A stretch of DNA of 64,000 bases from Anaerolineae bacterium (lineage in GTDB: Bacteria > Chloroflexota > Anaerolineae > Anaerolineales > Anaerolineaceae), in the NCBI GenBank assembly GCA_013178295.1, contig JABLWW010000010.1, positions 147,517 to 211,516 on the forward strand. Direction: 5' to 3'. This document shows, in pieces, positions 18,282 to 28,200 of the stretch. The translations under genes and the position numbers were made by a program. Position 1 is the stretch's first letter. Each line of letters begins with the position of its first letter. The notes under the pieces were generated by a model that was given only the letters and a program-made list of their open reading frames with translations, was not told the DNA's origin and ran no database searches.

Positions 18282-21200
18282 CTAACGTACCTCGATAGCG
18301 TCCAGACTGGCGAATTGCCCGCTCTGATGGGTAAACTTGACTGTATGCGTGCCGGATGAAAGCGCGGGGCTGCTCCATCGATTCTGGAATGTATTGCCGT
18401 TGAACTGGCTGATATCAGCGACAAAAGCGCCGTCGATTTCAACGCGCATGACGCCAATTCCGGTGAAACTGGGGTAAATCAGGTCAACGCCCGTACCCGT
18501 GAAATAGAGTTCCGCACTGTTACCAATCACCTTAGAGTATTTTGCCCCACCATTATAATTGGAAGAATGCACCCAGCGTGTCCAGTCGCCGCTGTAGCGT
18601 ATCAACACATTCAAATCATCAACAATTCCTGTGGCGGTAACCAGCCCCAGTGTGCGGGTGGCGGTTGGGGTGAGCGTGTTGGTGGGTGTGCGCGTCGGTG
18701 TACGTGTGGGGGTCTGTGTGGGGGTGCTGCTTGGCAGGATGGTGCGTGTGGGGGTACGCGTGGGAGTGGGTGCTCCACGCACGATGATGGCATCCAGGTC
18801 AACATAGCTGCCGCTGAGGTGGGTAAAGGTGATGATATGTGATCCCATGCTCACCGATGGGCTGCTCCAGCGATTGACGAAACTGGAACTAGCGGCGCTC
18901 TGATCGAGGTCGGTAACAGGTGTCCCATCAATTGAGATGCTCATCACCCCGATATTGGGGTATTTTGAGTATAGCAGGTCAACTCCTGTTCCGTAGAAGG
19001 AGAACTCGGCGCTGCTCCCTGTGGCTGTAGAGTAGTGTGTGCCGCCGTTGTACGCACTGGCGTTGTTCCAGCGTGTCCATGACCCAAGATAGCGTATATA
19101 CAGAGATAGATCATCATAAGTGCCTGCCACTGCTGGTTGCAGGGTTGGGGTATTGGTGATGGTGTTGGTCGCCAGAACAGTGATGGTGTGTGTGGGGGTG
19201 CGCGTGGGGGTGCGGGTTTTGGTCACGGTAGGGGTGAGGGTGGGGGCGCCGCGGATGACGATAGCATCCAGGTCAATGTAGGCACCTGACTGGTGTGTGA
19301 ATACGGCGGTGTGGACGCCCATCGGATACGCCGGGCTGCTCCATGTGTTTTGGAAACTGAGCAGCGCAGTGGATTGATCAAGTGCAGCTACAAATGCGCC
19401 ATCAATGCTGACCTGCACAGTGCCAACCCCGCTGTATTTGGAGTAGATCAAATCAATTCCGGTACCGTTAAAAGTAACTGTGGCGGTATCTCCCAGTAGC
19501 TGTGAATAGTGTGTGCTGCCCATGTAGGCGGAGGATGCATTCCATTGCATCCAGCCTCCAGTGTTGCTGTAAATGATATAGGGGCTTTTGTTGTCGTACT
19601 TACCGACTGGCAATGGGACGAGCGTGGAGGTGCGCGAGGGAGTGATAGTAGGTCCGGTTGTGCGCGTAATGGTTGGGGTGTTGCTGGGCCCAAGTGGTGT
19701 GGGGGTGCGTGTCGGCACCCCGCGCACAACGATTGCGTCGAGATCGGCAAACGCTCCGCTTGTATGTGTGAAGATGACCGTATGAACGCCAAATGCTACG
19801 GTGGGGCTGCTCCAGCGGTTCTGGAAGCTGGCGCTGCCTGTGTTTTGATCGAGTGTGCCTACGGGGGTGCCGTCTATGCTGATGGTGATGGTGCCGACGC
19901 CACTGAATTTGGAATAGATCAAATCAACCCCTGAACCGTTGAAAGTCAGCGCGGCAGTGCTGCCAATGCTGTTGGAATAGTGGGTGCCGCCCAGATAGGC
20001 TGAAGCTGTTGACCAACGCACCCAGCTACCTCCATAGCGGATAAAACTGTTTTGGTCATCGTATGTGCCTTCAGGTACGGGCTGGGTGGTTGGAGAATTG
20101 ATGGGGGTGCTGGTGGGTGTGCGTGTCGCGGTGTGATACTGGGTCAGAGTGATGGTTGGGGTGGAGGTAGAGGGCGGGCGCACAATGATCGCATCCAGGT
20201 CTGCAAATGACCCCGACAGGTGGGTAAAGCGTACCGTATGAAATCCGCTGGACAGTTCAGCGCTACTCCAGCGGTTCATATAACTGGTTCCACCAGTGAA
20301 TTGATTCAGGTCTGCAACCACATTGCCGTCAATTTCGATCCGCATGATACCCACGTTTGCATAGCTGGTGTATAGCAGGTCCACTCCGGACCCATAGAAA
20401 GCCAGCTCAGCCATACTGCCGGTGACGCTGGAGTAATGTGTGCCGCCTTGATAGGCGGGCGGACTGTTCCAGCGTGTCCAGGTGCCGCTGTAGCGTATGT
20501 ACTGGTTCTGGTCGTCATACGTGCCATATCCTACAGGTGCCAGGGTGATGGTATTGGTAGCTGTTGGGCTTGGTCCGCTAGTGATTGTATTGGTTGGAGT
20601 GCGGGTTGGGGTGCGGGTGATGGTAATGGTGGGTGTTGCGGTTGGGTAGGAGCGAATGGTAATGGCATCAAAATCCACATAGCTGCCGCTGAGGTGGGTG
20701 AACACGGCGATATGATATCCAAAGGCATAGTAAGGGCTGCTCCAGCGGTTTTGAAAACTTGCAGGCGCAGCGGATTGATCCAGGTCTTGTACCAGAACGC
20801 CGTCAATTTCGATGCGCATGGTGCCAATTCCGCCGTATTTTGAGTAGATGAGATCAATTCCCGTCCCATTAAAGGCGACAACGGCTGTGTTGCCAATGGT
20901 GGGTGAGAAATGTGTCCCGCTCTGGTAGGCATAGGGTGAGTACCACAGACGCCAGTCCCCAGAGTATTTGATATAAAGATTCTTGTCATCATACGTGCCG
21001 ACTGCCAGCGGGTTGGGAGCTGCGGTGATTGTTGCGGCTGGTGTATGGGTTCGGGTTGGTGTGCGGGTCAGGGTAGGTGTGGGTGTCTGTGTGTCAGTGG
21101 GGGTAGGGGTCTCGGTAAAGGTAGGCGTCGGGGTCTCTGTCTCACCCTCACCCAGCCAGCCACTCATTCCCATCCCCAGCAACTGCATCATGAAGGAGGG

Positions 21201-23159
21201 TTCAGCCGCTTCCTCAGGCGTTGGGGTGATGGTCGGTGTGGCGCTTGGCGAGACTGTTGGGGTGTACGACGGTGTTGCCGATGGCTGGGGTGTCCATGTT
21301 GCTGTAGGTTCTCCCCGCACAATGATGGCGTCCAGGTCGTTGAAAACCCCGCTGGTGTGGGTAAGCGTGAGCAAGTGTATCCCATAGAGCAGATCAGGGC
21401 TATGCCAGATATTCTGAAAGCCTGCTTCTCCGGCAGACTGGTCAAGATCGCTGACCAAACTGCTGTCAACGACGATGCGCATTATGCCCGTGCCGTTGTA
21501 GTTGCTGTAAACCAGGTCAATGCCGCTGCCGTAGAAAAGGAGTTCACAGGTGCTTCCCGCAGTGTCTGAATAATGGGTTCCTCCGCCAATGGCGCTGGAA
21601 TGGTTCCAGCGCATCCAGTGTCCGCCAAAGCGCAGTGCCGGGCTGGTGTCATCGTATAGCCCCTGCCCCACCAGTTGAAGCGTTGGCGTGGAAGAAGGCG
21701 CGCTGGTTATGGTGAGGGTGCTAGTGGGAGTTTCGCTTGGCATTTGTGTGGAGGAAGATGTGGGGATGGGAGTGTTTGTCTCTGGTGGTGGAGCAGTGTG
21801 CGTCGCGGTTTCATCAAGTGTCGGCGGGGTAAGCGTCTGGGAAGCAGTGTGAGTTGGCGCAGGGGTCTCTGACGCCGTGGGCTGTGTTGGTTCTGGCTGA
21901 CTTACTGAGGAGGAGCGCACCGTGATGGCATCCAGGTCTACCAGAGAGCCAGAGAGATGTACCAGACGGAGCGTGTGTAATGTATTGGCAAGCTCTGGAC
22001 TGCTCCAGTGATTGGCGTAGCTTTGTTGTCCACTATATTGATTCAGCTCGGTTATGGGTGAACCGTCAATTTCAATCCGCAGGGTTCCGATGTATGGATA
22101 ACTGGAATACATCAGGTCAATACCAGCCCCGTAGAACGCAAACTCAGCCGTGCTGCCGGGGGTATCGGAGTAGTGAGAGCCACCTTGATAAGCCAGCGGG
22201 TTAGCCCACCGCAGCCAACTGCCACTGTAGCGAATATATGTGCTCAGGTCATCATACGTGCCCGGTGTCGCTGGTTCAAGCGGCTGGGTTGCCACTGGTG
22301 AGGCGGTGCTGGTGGGGGGTGCCATAGTTGCTGTGCTGGTGATTGCCTGTGTGCTGGCTGGTACTTCGGTATTGTTGGGTGGCTGGTTATCCCCTGGCGG
22401 AGGTGTGGAGGTGCGGGCAGGCGCAGCGTACACTGTGAGGGCATCCAGGTTGGTCAGATTTCCGCTTGCATGTGTCAGATGGACAACATGGTACCCATAC
22501 GTCAGGTTGGGACTGCTCCAGCGGTTTTGGAAACTGAGCGCGGTTGCCGATTGGTCTATATTGCCAAGTGGGCTTCCATCAATTTCAACACCAAGAGTAC
22601 CTCCGCCGTTGAATCTGGCATATATCAGATCAATGCCTGTACCCTGGAAAGCAAAAAGGGCTGTGTTGCCAGCCTTATCAGATAAATGGGCGCTTTTGAG
22701 ATACGCTGCGGTGTTGCTCCACACACGCCATCCGCTATATACGATGTACGGGTTACTATCATCGTAGTTTCCTGCTACCAGGGGCGTCAAAGAGGGTGGT
22801 GCGGTTGTGGGTGGGTTTGTTGCCGATGGAAGTGGGGGAGTTGTTGGATTTTCAATGGGGGGCTGTGTGGGGGCGGCAATGGAAGGAACAGGGGTTGCAG
22901 TGGGAGGCGGCGGATCAGTGGGAAGTGGGGGGATAGCAGTGGCGGTTGCTGGTTCGGCTGGCGGCGCTGTGGGGGGCTCTGATGTTGGAGTGTGCTGTGG
23001 GATGTCTGGGGTATCAGTAGGAGCTTCCGGCGGTGCGCTTTCGGCTGTGGGTTCGGTTTCCTGAGCGCGTACGGGCTGTAAACCAACGGCATAAACGTTG
23101 GAAACGAGAAAAGACAGAATCAGCAAGCCGATCAGCCATGAATTTGCCTTGCTTTTCAT
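18282..23159 (-). CDS. Giant exported protein with nine beta-rich repeats joined by Thr/Pro spacers
   Basis: A 1625-residue secreted protein. A signal peptide (MKSKANSWLIGLLIL to AVGLQPVRAQE) is followed by an acidic Pro/Thr stretch of about 110 residues and nine repeats of about 115 residues. Each repeat reads roughly YDD..IRYSG.W.RW, GGTHYS, F.GTGVDLIYS, IDG, NRWSSP, HT..FTH.SG and DLDAI.VR. The pattern resembles jelly-roll carbohydrate-binding-like modules. TPT/TRTPT spacers of 20-70 residues separate the repeats. No catalytic domain, transmembrane anchor or sorting signal is seen, and the last repeat ends at the stop. It may be an adhesin or multivalent glycan-binding protein. The start at 23159 is preferred over 23210 because GGGAG lies 9-14 bases upstream and the signal peptide then begins with MKSK. 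Convergent with the USP-fusion gene. Confidence 0.85.
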   Translation of the reverse strand: MKSKANSWLIGLLILSFLVSNVYAVGLQPVRAQETEPTAESAPPEAPTDTPDIPQHTPTSEPPTAPPAEPATATAIPPLPTDPPPPTATPVPSIAAPTQPPIENPTTPPLPSATNPPTTAPPSLTPLVAGNYDDSNPYIVYSGWRVWSNTAAYLKSAHLSDKAGNTALFAFQGTGIDLIYARFNGGGTLGVEIDGSPLGNIDQSATALSFQNRWSSPNLTYGYHVVHLTHASGNLTNLDALTVYAAPARTSTPPPGDNQPPNNTEVPASTQAITSTATMAPPTSTASPVATQPLEPATPGTYDDLSTYIRYSGSWLRWANPLAYQGGSHYSDTPGSTAEFAFYGAGIDLMYSSYPYIGTLRIEIDGSPITELNQYSGQQSYANHWSSPELANTLHTLRLVHLSGSLVDLDAITVRSSSVSQPEPTQPTASETPAPTHTASQTLTPPTLDETATHTAPPPETNTPIPTSSSTQMPSETPTSTLTITSAPSSTPTLQLVGQGLYDDTSPALRFGGHWMRWNHSSAIGGGTHYSDTAGSTCELLFYGSGIDLVYSNYNGTGIMRIVVDSSLVSDLDQSAGEAGFQNIWHSPDLLYGIHLLTLTHTSGVFNDLDAIIVRGEPTATWTPQPSATPSYTPTVSPSATPTITPTPEEAAEPSFMMQLLGMGMSGWLGEGETETPTPTFTETPTPTDTQTPTPTLTRTPTRTHTPAATITAAPNPLAVGTYDDKNLYIKYSGDWRLWYSPYAYQSGTHFSPTIGNTAVVAFNGTGIDLIYSKYGGIGTMRIEIDGVLVQDLDQSAAPASFQNRWSSPYYAFGYHIAVFTHLSGSYVDFDAITIRSYPTATPTITITRTPTRTPTNTITSGPSPTATNTITLAPVGYGTYDDQNQYIRYSGTWTRWNSPPAYQGGTHYSSVTGSMAELAFYGSGVDLLYTSYANVGIMRIEIDGNVVADLNQFTGGTSYMNRWSSAELSSGFHTVRFTHLSGSFADLDAIIVRPPSTSTPTITLTQYHTATRTPTSTPINSPTTQPVPEGTYDDQNSFIRYGGSWVRWSTASAYLGGTHYSNSIGSTAALTFNGSGVDLIYSKFSGVGTITISIDGTPVGTLDQNTGSASFQNRWSSPTVAFGVHTVIFTHTSGAFADLDAIVVRGVPTRTPTPLGPSNTPTITRTTGPTITPSRTSTLVPLPVGKYDNKSPYIIYSNTGGWMQWNASSAYMGSTHYSQLLGDTATVTFNGTGIDLIYSKYSGVGTVQVSIDGAFVAALDQSTALLSFQNTWSSPAYPMGVHTAVFTHQSGAYIDLDAIVIRGAPTLTPTVTKTRTPTRTPTHTITVLATNTITNTPTLQPAVAGTYDDLSLYIRYLGSWTRWNNASAYNGGTHYSTATGSSAEFSFYGTGVDLLYSKYPNIGVMSISIDGTPVTDLDQSAASSSFVNRWSSPSVSMGSHIITFTHLSGSYVDLDAIIVRGAPTPTRTPTRTILPSSTPTQTPTRTPTRTPTNTLTPTATRTLGLVTATGIVDDLNVLIRYSGDWTRWVHSSNYNGGAKYSKVIGNSAELYFTGTGVDLIYPSFTGIGVMRVEIDGAFVADISQFNGNTFQNRWSSPALSSGTHTVKFTHQSGQFASLDAIEVR
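18285..22772 (-). repeat. Nine tandem protein-coding repeats (about 345 bp each plus spacer)
   Basis: Approximate repeat limits from the DLDAI end to the YDD start, in protein order: R1 22420-22772, R2 21910-22262, R3 21310-21663, R4 20648-21000, R5 20175-20525, R6 19720-20070, R7 19248-19604, R8 18773-19124, R9 18285-18635. R4 to R8 look most alike, and R1 and R3 are the most divergent by eye. DNA identity between copies is clear in the IDG, NRWSSP and FTHLSG blocks. Confidence 0.85.
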
Positions 23160-23352
23160 TTGCCGTATCTCCCGCACAGATTCCTTTCTTACCGCTAAAA
23201 ACAGATACAAACAAAGCCCCCCTCTTTGTTTCTCTATAAGGCATTATCGGCAGCTTTTGTGTACGGTGAAGTCGTAGCAGAGATTTTACACCAGTTTTAC
23301 AAAGCGGGGCAAATGTAATTGAATACCTGACGGTTTGTGTGGATAAAACAAG

Positions 23353-23358
23353 TATAAT
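23353..23358 (+). promoter_or_regulatory. -10 element (TATAAT) for the threonine aldolase gene
   Basis: TATAAT 31 bases before the ATG at 23390, with AGAGGG as ribosome-binding site. The -35 region is weak. Confidence 0.5.
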
Positions 23359-23389
23359 ATCCTGATAAAATTTTGATCAAGAGGGCTTT

Positions 23390-24421
23390 ATGAAACCTGT
23401 AAGAAGTTTTGCCAGTGATAACAATTCCGGTGTGCATTCAGAAATATTGGCTGCGATTGCTCAGGTCAATACGGGGCATGTGGTTGGATATGGGAATGAC
23501 CCATACACACAGGCAGCGATCGCACGATTTTGCGAGATATTTGGCGGCGATATTGAGGTGTTTTTTGTTTATGGGGGGACAGCGGCAAATGTGCTTGGGC
23601 TGACCGCCGCTCTCAAACCCTATCAGGCAGTCATTTGTCCCGAAACGGCACACATTAACGTGGACGAGTGTGGTGCTCCGGAGAAGTTCAGCGGTTGTAA
23701 ATTGATTGATGTCCCAACGCCAGACGGCAAACTAACTGTGGACATGGTTGCCCCGTGGCTGCACTTTCTGGGTGATCCTCATCACGTCCAGCCCAGGGTT
23801 CTCTCGATTACCCAGTCCACTGAAATGGGGACGCTTTATACCCCTGAAGAGATAAAAGCTTTGGCGGATTTTGCCCATCAGCACGGTTTGCTGGTGCACA
23901 TGGATGGTGCGCGTATTTGCAATGCAGCTGAGGCGTTGAACCTTCCTTTCCGTGCTTTCACGCGGGATGCTGGCGTGGATATCCTTTCATTTGGGGGGAC
24001 AAAGAATGGAATGATGTACGGTGAGGCGGTGATATTTTTTGACACTTCGCTGGCGGCAGACTTCGAGTTTATTCGTAAACAGGGGATGCAGCTGGCTTCA
24101 AAGATGCGCTTTATTGCTGCCCAGTTTAATGCGTTGCTGACAAACGATTTGTGGTTACGCAATGCGCGCCAGGCAAATCGGATGGCAAGACTTTTGGCAC
24201 ATGAGGTTGAAAAAATCCCTGCCCTGCATATCACGCAAACGCCGCAGGTAAACGCTGTCTTTGTGCAGATGCCCAAACCAATCATCCCCAGACTTCAGGA
24301 GCGTTATTTCTTCTATGTATGGAATGAAGAGTTGGGGGAAGTGCGCTGGATGACATCTTTCGATACTACCGAAGAGGACGTTCGTTCGTTTATTGCCTGT
24401 GTCCGCGAGATGGTCTTGTAG
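23390..24421 (+). CDS. ltaE: Low-specificity L-threonine aldolase
   Basis: PLP enzyme that cleaves L-threonine or L-allo-threonine to glycine and acetaldehyde. The 343-residue length is normal. Visible features are FASDNNSGVHSEIL at the N-terminus, YGGTAANVLGL, HINVDECGAPE, the Asp that contacts the PLP ring in HMDGARICNA, and the PLP Schiff-base Lys205 in SFGGTKNG. It starts a plus-strand series with a GT2 glycosyltransferase (38-base gap) and a GH38 mannosidase. No metabolic link among the three is obvious. Confidence 0.93.
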   Translation: MKPVRSFASDNNSGVHSEILAAIAQVNTGHVVGYGNDPYTQAAIARFCEIFGGDIEVFFVYGGTAANVLGLTAALKPYQAVICPETAHINVDECGAPEKFSGCKLIDVPTPDGKLTVDMVAPWLHFLGDPHHVQPRVLSITQSTEMGTLYTPEEIKALADFAHQHGLLVHMDGARICNAAEALNLPFRAFTRDAGVDILSFGGTKNGMMYGEAVIFFDTSLAADFEFIRKQGMQLASKMRFIAAQFNALLTNDLWLRNARQANRMARLLAHEVEKIPALHITQTPQVNAVFVQMPKPIIPRLQERYFFYVWNEELGEVRWMTSFDTTEEDVRSFIACVREMVL

Positions 24422-24459
24422 ATTAGCAAAGTGACAATCAACAACAGGGTAAGGATATT

Positions 24460-25269
24460 GTGGCACAACAGAACCATCTTTATGTGGTTGTACCTGTTTT
24501 AAATGAAGAACAAAACCTTTTTGGGGTAATGGACTCTTTTAGTGCGCTACGGAGTAAATTTGGTGCGGCGAGCCAACACCCGTTTGATGTCTCTTTTATC
24601 CTGGTAGATGATGGAAGTGCCGATCGGACGGTAGAGATGGCTACCCGTCTTGCAGGAGAGAAGAATGTACCGTTGGAGATATTATGCCACAAGACGAATC
24701 TTGGTCCAGGGCGCGCATTTGGTACTGCGTTTGCTTCACTACATCGATGCCTGAAGGCGGATGATTGGGTGTTGACAATGGAAGGGGATAACACCTCGCG
24801 CCACGAGCTTGTTGATCAAATGTTGACGCGCACGCGTGAGGGATATGATGTTATTCTTGCCAGTCCGTACATGTATACTGGCGGGATTGTGAACACCACC
24901 ACCTTTCGGGTGATTTTGAGCCGCATTGCCAATATTTTTGTCAAAGAGTTTTACGGTCTCAATGGAATCATCACGGTCAGCTCGTTTTTCCGTCTATATC
25001 GTGGCTCGGTATTGCAGCGCTTGCAGTGTTGCTACGGGGAGCAGGTGATTGAGCGCAGCGGCTTTGAGTGTATGATTGAGATTTTGCTCAAAATGATGTA
25101 TCTGGGTGTTGCCATTTCTGAAGTGCCCATGGTGCTGGATACCTCTTTGCGCAAGGGGCGGAGCAAGATGAAAATTCTGCGTACCATTTGGGGGTATCTG
25201 AGTTTGAGCAGGGATATTGGCAAGTGGAAAAATATGGCGCGCAGGTGCAATCTTGAAAAAGAACCATAG
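24460..25269 (+). CDS. Family 2 glycosyltransferase (polyprenyl-phosphate mannosyltransferase-like)
   Basis: A 269-residue GT-A glycosyltransferase. VVVPVLNEEQNL begins the nucleotide-binding fold, FILVDDGSADRTVE gives the first acidic motif, and EGDNTSRHEL replaces the usual DxD with a Gly-Asp. No transmembrane helices are seen, unlike GtrB-type enzymes. It probably transfers a hexose to a lipid carrier or to a glycan. It starts with GTG at 24460 after AAGGA. Its end overlaps the chosen TTG start of the downstream GH38 mannosidase by 17 bases, so the two proteins are probably made together. Confidence 0.85.
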   Translation: MAQQNHLYVVVPVLNEEQNLFGVMDSFSALRSKFGAASQHPFDVSFILVDDGSADRTVEMATRLAGEKNVPLEILCHKTNLGPGRAFGTAFASLHRCLKADDWVLTMEGDNTSRHELVDQMLTRTREGYDVILASPYMYTGGIVNTTTFRVILSRIANIFVKEFYGLNGIITVSSFFRLYRGSVLQRLQCCYGEQVIERSGFECMIEILLKMMYLGVAISEVPMVLDTSLRKGRSKMKILRTIWGYLSLSRDIGKWKNMARRCNLEKEP

Positions 25270-28200
25270 TTTGCTGGACGTTATCAAACAAAGGCTTCAA
25301 GATAAGATAGATGAAGTTCGCCATGCCGCCTCCATTAAGGAATGGCATTTTGCGCTTTCTTCTCATGGTGGTTCTCCTTTGCTGTCGCCAGCCAGCTCTA
25401 TTGCAGCGAACACCCCTTGGAAACCGGTAAAACTTCCGCATCGCTGGTCAACTTTTTCAGGGGAGGGCTGGTTTAGTGCGGTGTTTAGTGTTCCCCGCGA
25501 GGTTGCCGGGGTTAATCTCGCAGGCGATCGTCTTGAACTGGAACTGTTTCTGACCACAGGTGCGGCGCTTTATTTGAATGGCGATTTGCTGGTGGAAGAG
25601 CCTTCGTGGCTCGATACGCGCGCAGCCCTGCTTCTTTTGTGCGAGGGCGTTCAGACCGGGCAAGAGTTTGAACTTGCGTTGCGCTGTCATTGTGGGGATG
25701 GTTTAGGTCTACTAATCAAGGCTGATTTGCATTTCTCCCGTCTGGATCGCTTGCTGTTTGCATTGGACCTGCTGTGTGCGCAGATAGCCTTCGTGCGGTT
25801 TCTTTCCTCTTCCGCTGAGGGCGCAGCTGAAGTTGCATCGGAGATTGAGCGGGAAGCATTTGCACGGTTTGATCTGGATGCTTTGGGACGCAATGATTGG
25901 GAAAGCTGGTGGACAAGCGTTGAGAGGGCGCACGAGGTGCTGAGCGTTTATAACCAATGGGCAAAATCCTATGTTGTTTATCTGGTTGCGCACAGCCATA
26001 TTGATATGAACTGGCTTTGGCCATGGCAAGAGACGCTGCAAGTTTGTCGGCGCGATTTTGAGGCGGCGCTTTCTTTGATGGAGCGATGGCAGCGTATGAC
26101 GTTTTCGCAGAGCCAGGCTGCAATCTACCAGGCAATGGAGAAAGAATATCCTCAGTTGTTTGAGAAGATAAGACAGAGCATTGATAAGGGGAATTGGGAC
26201 GTAACAGCCAGCACCTGGGTGGAGGGAGACTTAAACATCTCTTGCGGTGAGGCAATTATCCGTCAGATCCTTTATGCCCGAAAGTACACGCAGCAAAGAT
26301 TTGGGGTTGAATCGGCTATTTGCTGGCAGCCGGACACCTTTGGGCACCCGGTAACCATGCCACAGATCTTATCCCAAAGTGGTATTAAGTATTACTATTT
26401 CTGCCGCGCTGGGAAAAAAGAGACCCTGTTCTGGTGGGAAGGGCTGGATGGCTCCAGAGTGCTGGCACTGCGAGATGATTTGGGATATTCCAATCAAGTA
26501 ACTCCCAGCATGGTTATAAAAAGTGCAGTTACGTATGCGGAGACCACCGGTCTGCAAACAGGGCTTCTGGTCTTCGGGGTTGGCGATCATGGGGGAGGGG
26601 TAACGGTGCGTGATTTGGCAGCCGCAAAGCAAATTGACTCTGCGCCTTTGTTGCCAAAGGTAACACACGCAGCGGCGAGCGCCTTTTTTGAGCGTGCACT
26701 TGGAGAGGGGCATGATATCCCTGTTGTGTGCGGTGAAATGAATCCAATTTTTGAAGGCTGCTATACCAGTGAATCTGAGATCAAGCGGCTGAATCGCAGG
26801 TTAGAAAATTTGCTTTTGACAGCTGAAACGGTTGAGGCGGTTGCCTCAATCTATGGATACCAGCCTGAGGGTTTGAATGAAGCGTGGCTTACCCTGTGTT
26901 TGCATCAGTTTCATGACATTCTTTGCGGGTGCGCTATTGGCACTACCTGCGAATCTGCCTTGGCAAGCATGGGGCGACAGGTGGAGATGGTTGAGCAGAG
27001 GATACAAGCAAAACTGCAAAGGATGTTAAAGGGCTTATCCGATGATCGCCAAACGCAGGCAGGGCAATGTATTCTGGTTTTTAACCCTTTGGGCTGGGAA
27101 CGGACAGATGTGGCGAGAATCCCCCTGCGCTTGTTTGCTGGAAAGACTTTGTCTGCCATTGTGGATGATAAGGGGCTTCGATTGCCGGTACAGGTTTGTG
27201 GGGATCAACTGATTTTTATTGCCTCGCACGTCCCGGCACTTGGTTTTCGCAGGTATGCGCCTGTTTTGGCGGAGGATGATCAGGAGGGCGTGTCTTCTTT
27301 TTCCTCAGACTCTCACAATGTACTTGATAATGGTATCCTCCGGATTCGGGTCAATTCTGTTTCTGGAGCAATAGACCAGTTTTATGATTATGAAAACCGC
27401 CGCGAGTTTGCCAACCCGTGTGTTGGCTGGGGACCTGAGGAAAGGCAAAGAGCAGGGACACTGAACGTATTTCAATTGCTTTGGGAGCAGCCCCATCCCA
27501 TGTCTGCATGGGTGATTGGTGAGATTACCCAAACGCAGAATTTGATTGAGGGGGCACATGTTGAGCGGGTGGACTGTGGACCTGTATTCTCCAGCATTTG
27601 TGTCAGACATCGTTTTTTGAATTCCACGTTGACTCAAAAGGTCTTTCTATACACAGGTTTGCGGCGAATTGATTTTGAGACGACATTGGAATGGAATGAG
27701 CGGGGTGTACCGGGTCAAGAATCGCCTATGCTGCGGGTGCTGTTTACCCCCTGTCTGGGTGTCAGCCGCGCCACTTTTGAGGTTGCATTTGCGGGGTATG
27801 AAAGACCTGCGGACGGGCGCGAGATGCCTGCCCTGCGCTGGATGGATATATCTGAATGCGCCGAGAATGGTTGTGGCTTTTCGTTATTGAATGATGGTAA
27901 ATATGGTCATCAGGCACACGGCAATACCCTGGGGTTGACCCTGATGCGTGCTCCCTACGAACCGCAACAGGGTACAGATGTGGGGACACATCACTTTTGC
28001 TATGCTTTGTACCCACATGCCGGGGATTGGAAGACTGCTCATACGGTCCAGCGGGCGGCTGAATTCAACCAGCCCTTTCAGGTTGTGATCATGAATGGAC
28101 AACCCTTGCCGCATGTTTCTGGTGTCTCGTTACTGAGCATTGAGCCTTCTTCTGTTGTCCTTTCAGCTTTCAAACTTGCTGAGGTGCAAAGTGGCAGAGG

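Noticed and set aside
18567..23064. Many plus-strand ORFs rich in Val, Gly and Cys opposite the nine-repeat gene
   Set aside because: They are antisense shadows of the Thr/Pro spacers and repeats, have no start signals, and differ in frame from one repeat to the next.
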